DNA of 64,000 nt from an uncultured Oscillibacter sp. (GTDB taxonomy: Bacteria > Bacillota > Clostridia > Oscillospirales > Oscillospiraceae): assembly GCA_900544615.1 (NCBI GenBank), contig UQVS01000002.1:1-64000 (forward strand), read 5' to 3'. The notes below the pieces were generated by a model that did not search any database, had not been told where the DNA came from, and was given only the letters and a program-made list of their open reading frames with translations. Made by a program: the position numbers and the translations under genes. The stretch's first letter is position 1; every line of letters starts with the position of its first letter. Positions 15,228-23,334 of this stretch are shown piece after piece.

Positions 15228-17531
15228 TTGAAAGCGGGACTTATCACATTTTACCATATTCATCATTATGGCGCTCTGTTTCAGGCGGCAGCCACGGAAC
15301 GGGCCGTGGAACGCTTCGGCTGGGACTGCGAGATCGTGGACTATTTCGTTAATCAGGATAACGCCCTGTTCAAACGGCCTACCGGCCTTGGTTCCGCCGC
15401 CCACGACGCCCACACCGCCCTCCACTACAAGGCTCTGGCAGAGCGCTACCGCCGGTTTGAACAGTTCAGCCGGGATCATCTCCGTATCTCCGCGCATCAC
15501 TATGATAGTTTTGACGCGCTGGCGCACGCGGAACTGCCCTATGATCTGATCCTGTCCGGCAGCGACCAGATCTGGAATCCGAAGATCTTCCCGGACGGCC
15601 GTTTCGACCCGGTATTTTTCGGAACCTTTTCCCGGAAACGGCGCATTGCCTACGCGCCGTCCTTTGGGATTCCGGCTGTCCCCGACGGGATGCAGGCGGA
15701 GCTGAAAGGCTATCTGGACGGCTTCTCCCACCTTTCCGTCCGGGAAACGCAGGGCCGCGAGATTGTCCGCGAGGCGACCGGCAGGGATGTGCCGGTGGTG
15801 CTGGATCCCACCCTGCTGCTCGCTGCGGACCAGTGGGCCTCCATGTCCAACCACCCGGCGGACTATCCCACCGGCGGGTATATCCTCTGCTACTGCATCA
15901 GCCGCCCCGGCGCGCTGACGCCCTATATCGCGCAGCTGCATCAGGAGACTGGCCTGCCGGTGGTACAGCTGTGCGGCATCCGGCAGAAAGTTCATCCCAA
16001 AGCCCGGCAGATTCTGGATGCCGGCCCGGCAGAGTTTCTGGATCTGTTCCGAAACGCCAGCTATGTGGTGACCAATTCTTTCCACGGAACGGTGTTTTCC
16101 GTTCAGTTCCACCGTCCCTTCTTCACCACGGTTTCCCCGGCGGAGCTGTCTGCGCCGGAGCGTTCCCGCACGGTGAGTATTCTCAGCCGTCTCGGCCTTG
16201 CCGACCGGGTCATCGGCAAGGGGGACACGGCGGAGCTGCTGTCGTCCGTCAACTGGGATGCCGCAGAAGCGGCGCTGGCCACCGCCCGGCAGGACTCTCT
16301 GCGCTATTTGCAGGCTGCGCTGGAAAATCAGCCCTGCACGGAGAACGTCGGCGGGGCGCAGCAGAGCTTTGCGCCGAAGCTGGCAGAGCGGAGCCGCTGC
16401 ACCGGCTGTACCGCCTGCGCCGCAGGCTGTCCCCACAACGCCATTGCCATGGTGCGGGACAAGACCGGCTTTGATTTTCCAAACGTGGATCTGGAGCAAT
16501 GCGTCCACTGCGGACGCTGCACCCGGATCTGCCCCATTTTGCAGGAGCAGAAGCCGGCGGCGCATCTGCCCGCTGCCTTTGCCGCCTGGAACCAGGACGA
16601 CGCCATCCGAAAAGACTCCACCTCCGGCGGCGCGTTTACCGCCATTGCGGAATATGTGCTGGAGGGAGGCGGCGTGGTATACGGCGCCGCCATGGACGCC
16701 CATCAGCATCTGCGGCACATTCCCTGCTTCCGTAAGGAGGATCTGTGGCAGCTGCGGGGGGCCAAATATGTGCAGAGCGATCTGCGCGGCGTATTCAGAG
16801 AGATCCGTGAGCTTTTGAAAAGCCGCCCGGTGCTGTTTTCCGGGACGCCCTGTCAGGTAGACGGCCTGTACCGTTTTCTGGGCTGCCGCCCGGAAAATCT
16901 GACCACCTGCGATCTGGTGTGTCACGGCGTTCCCTCTCCCGGCGTGTGGGAGCATGAGGCCCGCGCCATTGAACAGGACAAGAAAAAACAGCTGGCAGCC
17001 GTGCGGTTCCGCAACAAGGTGGAGGGCTGGAAAAACAGCCACTTTACCGCCGTTTATGAGGATGGCACCGTAGATTCCGCGCCGTTGTTTTCCACCGGCT
17101 ACGGGCGGGCTTTCGGACGTGCGCTGTTCCTGCGTCAGAGCTGCTGCCGCTGCCAGTACACGAACCTGAACCGCCCCGGCGACTTTACGCTGGGCGACCT
17201 GTGGGGCTTAAAGCCGGACGAATTCCCGGAACAGCAGCACGCAGGCATCAGCCTGCTGCTGGTAAACACTCCTCACGGCAGCTACCTGTTTGACCAGCTG
17301 AAGCTGGAGTGTCAGCCCTTCCCGGTGGAGCGCGCCATCGCCGGAAATCCGCGTCTGGCAGGCCCAATCACTCCGGCGGCGGATCGAACCGCTTTCTTTG
17401 CAAGCTATGCCGTGGAGCCGTTTGAAGAGGTACGCAAGCGTTTCCTCAAGCTCCCCAGCCTGCCGGTGCGCGCCGCAGGAAAGCTCCTCTCCCCGGAAAT
17501 CAAGGCCAAGATCAGATCCAAGCTGAAATAA
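15228..17531 (+). CDS. Fused polysaccharide pyruvyl transferase / 2x[4Fe-4S] ferredoxin / F420 dehydrogenase beta-like protein
   Basis: A 767-residue protein. Residues 1 to about 350 form a polysaccharide pyruvyl transferase domain (ITFYHIHHYGALFQA at the start, SGSDQIWNP near 107, TNSFHGTVFSVQF near 285). Two ferredoxin clusters follow: CTGCTACAAGCP near 390 and CVHCGRCTRICP near 425. The rest is a coenzyme F420 hydrogenase/dehydrogenase beta-subunit domain (STSGGAFTAIAEYVLEGGGV, FSGTPCQVDGL, GDFTLGDLWG). These activities are usually on neighbouring genes in exopolysaccharide clusters; here they share one frame with no stop between. It starts with TTG at 15228, preceded by GGGAG. A role in redox-linked modification of a surface glycan is inferred. 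Confidence 0.85.
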   Translation: MKAGLITFYHIHHYGALFQAAATERAVERFGWDCEIVDYFVNQDNALFKRPTGLGSAAHDAHTALHYKALAERYRRFEQFSRDHLRISAHHYDSFDALAHAELPYDLILSGSDQIWNPKIFPDGRFDPVFFGTFSRKRRIAYAPSFGIPAVPDGMQAELKGYLDGFSHLSVRETQGREIVREATGRDVPVVLDPTLLLAADQWASMSNHPADYPTGGYILCYCISRPGALTPYIAQLHQETGLPVVQLCGIRQKVHPKARQILDAGPAEFLDLFRNASYVVTNSFHGTVFSVQFHRPFFTTVSPAELSAPERSRTVSILSRLGLADRVIGKGDTAELLSSVNWDAAEAALATARQDSLRYLQAALENQPCTENVGGAQQSFAPKLAERSRCTGCTACAAGCPHNAIAMVRDKTGFDFPNVDLEQCVHCGRCTRICPILQEQKPAAHLPAAFAAWNQDDAIRKDSTSGGAFTAIAEYVLEGGGVVYGAAMDAHQHLRHIPCFRKEDLWQLRGAKYVQSDLRGVFREIRELLKSRPVLFSGTPCQVDGLYRFLGCRPENLTTCDLVCHGVPSPGVWEHEARAIEQDKKKQLAAVRFRNKVEGWKNSHFTAVYEDGTVDSAPLFSTGYGRAFGRALFLRQSCCRCQYTNLNRPGDFTLGDLWGLKPDEFPEQQHAGISLLLVNTPHGSYLFDQLKLECQPFPVERAIAGNPRLAGPITPAADRTAFFASYAVEPFEEVRKRFLKLPSLPVRAAGKLLSPEIKAKIRSKLK

Positions 17532-17800
17532 GGAAAGCGAGACTGTCGAAAAGGCTTTTCGACACGCTGAAACAAGCCCCCGGCAGAAAAAGGCACCCCC
17601 GCACAGGGGCATCAACCAAATACCGTTCATGAGTAGAGCATGAGGCCACCGTAAATCACCCGGTGGCCTTGCTTTGCATGATACAAGTTGACGCCCTTAT
17701 TAGCCCTGATAGGCACTACCCCCCCTCAGTGGTTTCCTGGTGAACGCTAGCACCCCCCATGCGTGACAACCTCCAAAACACCAGTCAGATCAAAGCTATC
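17532..17800. other. Intergenic region at the GC shift; two hairpins, no gene
   Basis: The first hairpin, TGTCGAAAAGG/CTTTTCGACA near 17541-17562, belongs to a short palindromic repeat type seen again near 36.3 and 36.95 kb. A second hairpin lies at 17643-17669. Between 17690 and 17800 there are C-runs and no open frame of note. Base composition becomes AT-richer from here, marking the left end of the accessory block. Confidence 0.5.
17643..17674 (+). terminator. Probable terminator after the pyruvyl transferase fusion
   Basis: A 9-bp stem AGGCCACCG/CGGTGGCCT (17643-17651 with 17661-17669) is followed by TGCTTT. The T-run is weak and the hairpin lies 112 bases after the stop, so assignment is moderate. 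Confidence 0.5.
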
Positions 17801-17802
17801 AA

Positions 17803-17866
17803 GACATAAAATACCCCCACCCAATTCGGGCAAGTCTCATCAACTTGCTCAAATTGGGTGGGGTAT
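17803..17866 (-). terminator. Terminator of the TRAP transporter operon
   Basis: On the minus strand, three bases after the dctM stop codon, a long hairpin (17852-17866 with 17811-17826) with an inner GAGCAAG/CTTGCCC stem ends in TATTTTATG. Confidence 0.8.
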
Positions 17867-17869
17867 TCA

Positions 17870-19141
17870 TCACAAAATGCTAGGGAGCCACTGTGTCAAT
17901 TGTGGGATAAATGTGACCAGCATCAATGCCACCAATGAGATAATCAGCGTGGGGATCATTGTGCGAATAGTCTTGGACAAACTGGTTTCTCCGATTTGAT
18001 TACAGACCAACAGACATAATCCTACCGGAGGTGTCACCAAACCGATACAGAGGTTAAAACTCATCATCACACCAAAAGTCAAAGGATCAATATTAAAAAC
18101 CGGTAAAAGCGGAGTCAGAAGGGGCGTCATCATGATAATGGCAGCACTGGCCTCCATCAACATACCAATAATCAAGAAAAGCAGATTCAGCAACAGCAAA
18201 ATCACGGCCTTACTGCTGGTAATAGAGGTGAAGAATTCCAGCATTTGCTGAGGCAATCCCGATGTGACCACCACATAACTGGATGCTTTTGACAAGCCAA
18301 CCAACATCATAATAGTCGCAGTAGAAATAGATGTCTCCACAAAAACTTGAGGAATGTCCTTCCATGTCAGGTCTTTGTAAATCAATCCACTGACAAAGAG
18401 GGCATAGGCAACGGAGACCGCTGCCGCTTCTGTCGGCGTAAAAATGCCTCCAAAAATGCCTCCCAAAATAATAATTGGCATCAGCAAGGCCCAAATACCG
18501 TTCTTGAAAGCCCGCAGGATCTCTATGGGGCTGCTTTTCCGATAAGACGGGAGATCATGCTTTCGACCGTAAATAAGGCAGTAAACTGCAATGGCACACG
18601 CTAAGAGAATGCCCGGCAAAACCGAACCAATAAACAGTGACGCCACAGAGACTGTGCTGACACTTGCATAAACAATAAGGGGGATGGATGGAGGAATGAT
18701 CGGACCTAAAATAGAAGAAATAGAAGAAATCGCCGTAGCAAATTCATCCGGGTATCCCGATTTTTTCATTGCGGGGATCGTAATGCCACCAATGGCAGAG
18801 GCCGTCGCCACACCAGAACCTGAGATAGCACCGAACAGCGTAGAGGACAAAACAGTTACCACTCCCAAGCTGCCTTTGATTTGCCCAATCAACGCATTTG
18901 CAATGTTGATCAGTTTCTCGGTAATACTTCGGGACATTAGACTCCCTGCCAAAATAAAAAAAGGAATTGCCAGCAAAGAGCTAGAATTCATGCCAGCAAA
19001 GAGTTTTTGTGGCAACACGATCAGCGCCATATCCGCCATATGGAGCGCTACCAGAGTACCGATTCCCAAGGCAATAAAAATGGGAACACCAAGGAAAGAT
19101 AAGACCAGCAAGAAGATGATCACCACAACTCCCACATTCAT
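17870..19141 (-). CDS. dctM: TRAP transporter large permease (DctM family)
   Basis: A 423-residue integral membrane protein with about 12 hydrophobic segments. It forms the ion-coupled channel of a tripartite ATP-independent periplasmic transporter. Family hallmarks are VPIFIALGIG near the N-terminus, SMSRSITEK-like loop residues, GSGVATASAIGGITIPAM, and TEAAAVSVAYALFVSGL. GGAGGGAAAGAAGA precedes the ATG. Its start overlaps the dctQ stop by four bases (ATGA), which indicates translational coupling. TRAP systems import carboxylates or sugar acids using sodium gradients. Codon use is more AT-rich than in flanking core genes. Confidence 0.93.
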   Translation of the reverse strand: MNVGVVVIIFLLVLSFLGVPIFIALGIGTLVALHMADMALIVLPQKLFAGMNSSSLLAIPFFILAGSLMSRSITEKLINIANALIGQIKGSLGVVTVLSSTLFGAISGSGVATASAIGGITIPAMKKSGYPDEFATAISSISSILGPIIPPSIPLIVYASVSTVSVASLFIGSVLPGILLACAIAVYCLIYGRKHDLPSYRKSSPIEILRAFKNGIWALLMPIIILGGIFGGIFTPTEAAAVSVAYALFVSGLIYKDLTWKDIPQVFVETSISTATIMMLVGLSKASSYVVVTSGLPQQMLEFFTSITSSKAVILLLLNLLFLIIGMLMEASAAIIMMTPLLTPLLPVFNIDPLTFGVMMSFNLCIGLVTPPVGLCLLVCNQIGETSLSKTIRTMIPTLIISLVALMLVTFIPQLTQWLPSIL

Positions 19142-19632
19142 TCTTCTTTCCCTCCTTTACGAAAGTCCCTGACTTGCTTGAAAATCACTTCAACTGAAGT
19201 CAAAATCATCAGGACGGTTCCAATCGGCAGACACAGATAAGGAATCGACATAGGAACGCCTAGTCCCACAGAAAGATTATTTGCTCCAGTCTTTACCAAA
19301 TCAATAGAATATACCAGTAAAAAGCAGAGGAAAACCACACCTATCAAAGTTGAAATAACTGTGCTCAGCATTCTCCAGCGCGGCTTCAGCAGATGAATCA
19401 ATGCATCGATTTGCAGATGGCTATTTCGTCGTATACCAATTGCAGAAGCCAGCATCACCTGAAAGATAAATAAATACCGAGCCAGTTCCTCGCTCCATGC
19501 GGTAGCATTTGCAAAGATATAGCGCAAAATAACCTGATAGATCATGACAACCAGCATTACTGCTACTGAAATGCATAGCAGAACTTTTTCTATTTTTTCC
19601 ACAATATCTAAAAATTTTGAATATGCCTTCAT
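19138..19632 (-). CDS. dctQ: TRAP transporter small permease (DctQ family)
   Basis: A 164-residue four-helix membrane protein. The DctQ signature WSEELARYLFIFQVMLASAI is present after helix 2, followed by RRNSHLQIDAL. It forms the permease with DctM and docks the substrate-binding protein. An AGGAGG site lies about ten bases before the ATG. The gene is separated from the upstream dctP by 141 bases that contain a hairpin, and coupled downstream to dctM. Confidence 0.92.
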   Translation of the reverse strand: MKAYSKFLDIVEKIEKVLLCISVAVMLVVMIYQVILRYIFANATAWSEELARYLFIFQVMLASAIGIRRNSHLQIDALIHLLKPRWRMLSTVISTLIGVVFLCFLLVYSIDLVKTGANNLSVGLGVPMSIPYLCLPIGTVLMILTSVEVIFKQVRDFRKGGKEE

Positions 19633-19670
19633 TTTTTCTTTTGCCTCCTGTCACAGCTGAGACTTAGAAC

Positions 19671-19698
19671 AAAAAGCCCGACAGATGCCGGGCTTTTG
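19671..19698 (-). terminator. Intercistronic hairpin between dctP and dctQ
   Basis: A stem AAAAGCCCG/CGGGCTTTT with a short loop, followed by Ts on the minus strand. Lying inside the operon, it would stabilise the dctP message or partially terminate transcription, giving more binding protein than permease. Confidence 0.7.
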
Positions 19699-19773
19699 TG
19701 TCCATTTCAAGTTGCGGCAAGGGCCTGCTGCCGCCGACCCAGCGGATACAAACCAATGCCTGCTACATGAAAA

Positions 19774-20802
19774 CTACGAATTAGCCGGATCCATTGCCTT
19801 GATGCGGCCCACCCAATCCGCCAAGTTGGGGAAGTTTGTCTCTGCAAAGGTATCAAAGTAATCTGCAAACGCTTTTGTATCCACTTCGATGACCTCACAG
19901 CCCTCATCGAGAACTTTCTGCTCCGCTTCTTGGTCTCTCTGCTTCTGAACTGCGCTGATTTCCTGACCAGCGTACTCCGCTGCCTCTATCACTGCATTCT
20001 GAATCTCCTCTGGGATGCTGTTAAAATAGGTCTGGTCCATCATGAAAAGGTTGCAGCTATATACATGATTGGTTTTGATCCAGTATTTACAGACTTCATC
20101 AAAGGAATAGTTCAGAGAATCCGCAAAGGGGTTTTCCTGTCCCTCCACGGTATTCTGCTGCAGTGCAGTATATACCTCGTTCATAGCCAGAGGAGTCGGT
20201 GAGGTATTCAGCCACTGCCAAGTTTTCAGGTAAACCTCCAGATTGGGTACTCTGAGTTTGAAACCTTTGAAATCATCAATGGTCTCCATTTTCTTTGTAG
20301 CTGTGACAACGCGGGGACCACGATAGGCTCCGCCCATCAGTTTAAATCCAGAAGCTTCTCCGGCTGCCTCTTTTATTTCATCCCCCAGATCGCTGGACCA
20401 TACTGCCATGAAGTGATCAGCTCCGCTGTACATATATGGCATAGCGTCAATATTTCCAAGTTCTGTAAATGGGGCCAGCACTCCCAGAGCTTCACATATG
20501 ATGTCTGCCACGCCGGCAGACATACCTTCCAAGACTTCGGAGGTACTACCCAGACTGGCTCCACCATAAAGGTCGACCTGAACCTGGCCGCCTGTCAGTT
20601 CCTGAATTTTCTTCGCAAAAAGCACTGCCTGATCATAACAGTTGTCACCCTCCGTGGAATTTAGCGCACATTTCCACACATATGTGGCTTCCTGCTTTTT
20701 TCCCTCTGACCCTTTCTCACTGGCATTATTGCTTCCGCAGGCACTAAGCATCGGCAACAGCATAAGTGCTGCAAGTAATCCAGCAAATAACTTCTTTTTC
20801 AT
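19774..20802 (-). CDS. dctP: TRAP transporter substrate-binding lipoprotein (DctP family)
   Basis: A 342-residue exported protein. A lipoprotein signal peptide MKKKLFAGLLAALMLLPMLS is followed by a lipobox Ala-Cys, then a Ser/Asn-rich tether. The DctP fold is supported by GGQVQVDLYGGASLGSTSEV, the ligand-binding Arg region GFKLRVPNLEVY (the conserved RVP Arg that salt-bridges a substrate carboxylate), and TPLAMNEVYTALQQNTVEGQENP. This Arg argues for an organic acid or sugar-acid ligand. The start at 20802 has AGGAGG upstream; the frame extends further but overlaps the neighbouring isomerase. Confidence 0.93.
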   Translation of the reverse strand: MKKKLFAGLLAALMLLPMLSACGSNNASEKGSEGKKQEATYVWKCALNSTEGDNCYDQAVLFAKKIQELTGGQVQVDLYGGASLGSTSEVLEGMSAGVADIICEALGVLAPFTELGNIDAMPYMYSGADHFMAVWSSDLGDEIKEAAGEASGFKLMGGAYRGPRVVTATKKMETIDDFKGFKLRVPNLEVYLKTWQWLNTSPTPLAMNEVYTALQQNTVEGQENPFADSLNYSFDEVCKYWIKTNHVYSCNLFMMDQTYFNSIPEEIQNAVIEAAEYAGQEISAVQKQRDQEAEQKVLDEGCEVIEVDTKAFADYFDTFAETNFPNLADWVGRIKAMDPANS

Positions 20803-20840
20803 AATGTCCTCCTGAAAATAATCTTTCCAGTCGTTGTATA

Positions 20841-21653
20841 TCAAAGCAATGGCAGCAGACACTGCGCAGATTTAGTCAGTGCAATGTCGCCGCTGGGAAA
20901 CTGTAACACTTCCACACTGACATAGTCCTCATAGTCCACCGCATGAAGTGACTGCATGATTTTCGGGAAATCCAATCCGCAGTTCCCGGGATATAGGCGA
21001 TTGTTATCACACAGATGCACATAGGAAAAATATCCTTTACTGCGTTGAATTTCTTTGAAAATGTCCGCATCCTGGATATTCATGTGAAATACATCCAACA
21101 TAATCCGAAAATTTTGATATCCCACCCGGTCTACGATGTCTCGGCCTTCAGCGGTAGAATTAATAAAATTGCACTGTAGGAAGTTGACGGGCTCCAAAGC
21201 GATTGTAACACCTTTGTCCTCCGCATAACTGGCCAACTGGCGAAAGGCATCCACGGCAAGATCTAGAGTCGTTTCCGGCGGGATCCCTGGTACTAGTTCT
21301 CCCCGCACACGGCCAATATTGACTTGGGCATGATAGGGAGCAGCACAGTCGATGAATTCCTTAAATCGTTTGATGCAACGCAGGCGATTTTCAGGATTCG
21401 AACTACTTAAAGAAATATGATCCTGTGCCCATATCTCTCCTGTTGCCAACATGACAACTTCCAAACCATAGGTGCTAGTCAATCGGTTGAGCAGTTCGGG
21501 ATCCAATTTTTGGGGGTCGCGAACCATCAATTCGATTCCTTGGTATCCATTTTCCGCTAAGTGTCGAAAGGAGTCCTCCAAACTTCCCTGATAAGCTGTC
21601 AGCAAAGGACTGGATTCCAAGTCTGGCATAGCTACCTGGTATGCTAGCTTCAT
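20841..21653 (-). CDS. Sugar phosphate isomerase/epimerase (xylose isomerase-like TIM barrel)
   Basis: A 270-residue cytosolic protein of the AP endonuclease 2/xylose isomerase-like TIM-barrel superfamily. Strand-end metal ligands are visible: GIELMVRDP, IALEPVNFL (Glu), IMLDVFHMNI (Asp and His), YVHLCDNNR (His, Asp) and YVSVEVLQFP (Glu). This is the usual divalent-metal site of hydroxypyruvate isomerase, inosose dehydratase and tagatose epimerase relatives, so the exact reaction cannot be read from sequence. GGAGG lies seven bases before the ATG. It lies between the transaldolase-like gene and dctP, implying catabolism of the imported substrate. Confidence 0.85.
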   Translation of the reverse strand: MKLAYQVAMPDLESSPLLTAYQGSLEDSFRHLAENGYQGIELMVRDPQKLDPELLNRLTSTYGLEVVMLATGEIWAQDHISLSSSNPENRLRCIKRFKEFIDCAAPYHAQVNIGRVRGELVPGIPPETTLDLAVDAFRQLASYAEDKGVTIALEPVNFLQCNFINSTAEGRDIVDRVGYQNFRIMLDVFHMNIQDADIFKEIQRSKGYFSYVHLCDNNRLYPGNCGLDFPKIMQSLHAVDYEDYVSVEVLQFPSGDIALTKSAQCLLPLL

Positions 21654-21678
21654 AAACACACCTCCTATCCTGTTTTAG

Positions 21679-21804
21679 TATAGGGATGAGCAAAACGCAA
21701 GCTTTGCAAAGCCAATGCACAATATATAGATAGACTTTAGTAAGCCCGATAGTGGCATTATTGTATAGTCTCATGAGCAAATCAATATTTTGCTCATCCC
21801 TATA
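21679..21804. mobile_element. MITE-like element with 17-bp perfect terminal inverted repeats
   Basis: The ends TATAGGGATGAGCAAAA (21679-21695) and its exact complement (21788-21804) bracket 92 AT-rich non-coding bases. TTTTAG occurs directly outside both ends (21673-21678 and 21805-21810), as a short target duplication would. It fills the gap between the isomerase and transaldolase genes of the same operon. Its left end is shared with the repeat at 23281-23309 beside an IS1595-type transposase remnant. Confidence 0.7.
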
Positions 21805-21825
21805 TTTTAGAAACAAGCCTTCCTT

Positions 21826-22881
21826 TTATCGGCACAGAAGCAGTCTGCGTTCCCGAACTGTAGACAGAACCCCGTCCCATGCAGTCAAGAAGCCATTATG
21901 AAACAGCTCAAAGGCCGGATGTGAAGAAAGGTCAGCGGCCACCAGACCATCTGCTTCATAGGCACGTCGGAAGGCCGGAATTTTTTCTTTAAGCTCTTCC
22001 AATTCCTCCGGACTGGCCATTGCATCGATTCGACTCAGAATTTCAGGATTTGTGCGGTTCATCTCATCAATGAAGTTCCAACCGCAGGTAACATGCATAT
22101 CACCACCGACCATTTCTGTGAAATGTCTGGCAGCTCGGACGCCTCCCCCCATCAATTTACAGTTAAGCGTAGAATACTTTTCCTTCCAAATCTGATAGAT
22201 TTTTTTAGACATTTCCGTCCCTGACTTCTCAACCAAGTCGGGAGAGATAGAAATGTGATTGGCTTCCACATATTTTTTTGCATAATTTTCAAAAGGAGCC
22301 GCCAATGTGGTCACAAACAGCGTGGGGGCCGAACCAGCAATCTGTACTCCTCTGGCATATGCCTCAAACATCTGTACAGCATAGTAATTAGAAACGCCCG
22401 CTGTTGCCAAAACACACCTGCCTTCACTGGTCAGCTTTTCCATGGCTGCAATGCCAGCTAGCGTTGCTGAAACCTTGACAACAATATTGGGGGAAATTTC
22501 ATAGAAACGGTGAGCTTCCTGCAGGATAAAGTCAATGTCGTCATCCCGATAGGGATTTCCCTGAATGGCGACCCAGCCCTTTTCGCCGCCAGTCTCCTGA
22601 AACAACGGCAAGAAAATCTCTGCGATTTTTGCGATCATTTCCTGATAGGCCAACGCCACTACTAGATGATCATCCTCTGTCATCCGCACATAGCGGTCGA
22701 TTGCGCTGAGCGCTGCGTCCTTTGTCTCCTCCGCTTTAAGCATATGAGAAAGATAGGTGGGGTTAGAGGTTGCTCCAAAAGTTCCCGCCTCAAGTCCCTT
22801 TTTTGCCTCGGAAGGCGTCGGATTGTTGACCCACATTCTAGTAGGGGTCTGCTCATTGATTCGTTCCAGATAGGTTTTCAT
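21826..22881 (-). CDS. Transaldolase-like protein
   Basis: A 351-residue cytosolic class I aldolase-fold protein. The Schiff-base Lys lies in NIVVKVSATLAG, preceded by WVAIQGNPYRDD, and the N-terminus has MWVNNPTPSEAKKGLEAGTF followed by TSNPTY. Ordinary transaldolases read ASLEAL/LIKIAAT-type motifs, so this is a divergent branch, like those recruited for unusual sugars (for example sulfo-sugar transaldolases); that comparison is from memory. The start at 22881 follows AAGGA; an in-frame ATG ten codons earlier has no ribosome site. It is first in the TRAP operon, downstream of a GntR operator, and presumably cleaves or transfers a carbon unit of the imported compound. Confidence 0.8.
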   Translation of the reverse strand: MKTYLERINEQTPTRMWVNNPTPSEAKKGLEAGTFGATSNPTYLSHMLKAEETKDAALSAIDRYVRMTEDDHLVVALAYQEMIAKIAEIFLPLFQETGGEKGWVAIQGNPYRDDDIDFILQEAHRFYEISPNIVVKVSATLAGIAAMEKLTSEGRCVLATAGVSNYYAVQMFEAYARGVQIAGSAPTLFVTTLAAPFENYAKKYVEANHISISPDLVEKSGTEMSKKIYQIWKEKYSTLNCKLMGGGVRAARHFTEMVGGDMHVTCGWNFIDEMNRTNPEILSRIDAMASPEELEELKEKIPAFRRAYEADGLVAADLSSHPAFELFHNGFLTAWDGVLSTVRERRLLLCR

Positions 22882-22947
22882 CGGCTTTTCCTTGCATCCT
22901 TTCTCTTTCATTTTTGAATTTCGACATCAGCGTTGTAATGTTGCCAT

Positions 22948-22999
22948 GTTGTCATACAACTCATGGTCAAAGTATAACATCTCTTATGGGAAAAAGCAA
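22948..22999 (-). promoter_or_regulatory. Promoter and GntR operator of the transaldolase-TRAP operon
   Basis: On the minus strand, -35 TTGCTT (22999-22994), 17-bp spacer, -10 TATACT (22976-22971). A perfect 13-bp palindrome GTTGT-ATG-ACAAC occupies 22948-22960 around the expected transcription start. That placement suits repression by the divergently encoded FadR-type regulator. Confidence 0.7.
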
Positions 23000-23028
23000 G
23001 CATTTTATTGTTGAAAATATACACAAAG

Positions 23029-23073
23029 AAGTTGTATGCTTATTTGACAACTTGACTGGGAATGATATATAAT
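23029..23073 (+). promoter_or_regulatory. Promoter of gntR with overlapping half-sites
   Basis: -35 TTGACA (23044-23049), 18-bp spacer, -10 TATAAT (23068-23073). The inverted pair AAGTTGT (23029-23035) and ACAACTT (23047-23053) overlaps the -35 and repeats the GTTGT/ACAAC half-site found in the divergent promoter, suggesting autoregulation. Confidence 0.6.
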
Positions 23074-23092
23074 ACAATCTATACTTATCAGC

Positions 23093-23240
23093 TTAACGCA
23101 GTCGGACACAAAATGCAGTGGCGGCTCTTGCCATGCGCATGAAGTTCTGATCTCCGGTTTTTCTACAATTGAAGCGGAAACAAGACTCGTCCAGATACGC
23201 CTGAAGCTGCTGGCAGCGACCGTGATTAGATTCCCAGTAA
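23093..23240 (-). pseudogene. IS1595-type (ISXO2-like) transposase C-terminal remnant
   Basis: The minus-strand translation reads SNHGRCQQLQAYLDESCFRF and continues to a stop at 23093-23095. It corresponds to the C-terminal end of ISXO2-like DDE transposases, which carry the conserved YLDEFxFRFN block. About 48 residues remain, with no catalytic core. The remnant lies in the 5' leader of gntR, between its promoter and start codon. Confidence 0.75.
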
Positions 23241-23280
23241 AGATGACTTTTCAGATGCACCCTATATATTGTACCTTAAT

Positions 23281-23309
23281 TTTGCAAGGCTTGCGTTTTG
23301 CTCAACCCT
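23281..23309. repeat. IS end matching the left end of the 21.68-kb element
   Basis: The complement of these 29 bases matches 21682-21710 at 27 of 29 positions (core TGAGCAAAACGCAAGC). The two copies face each other across the transaldolase gene and the transposase remnant, like the ends of a single IS or a passenger-carrying unit. Confidence 0.7.
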
Positions 23310-23334
23310 CAATAAACGATATTAGGAGAGGATT

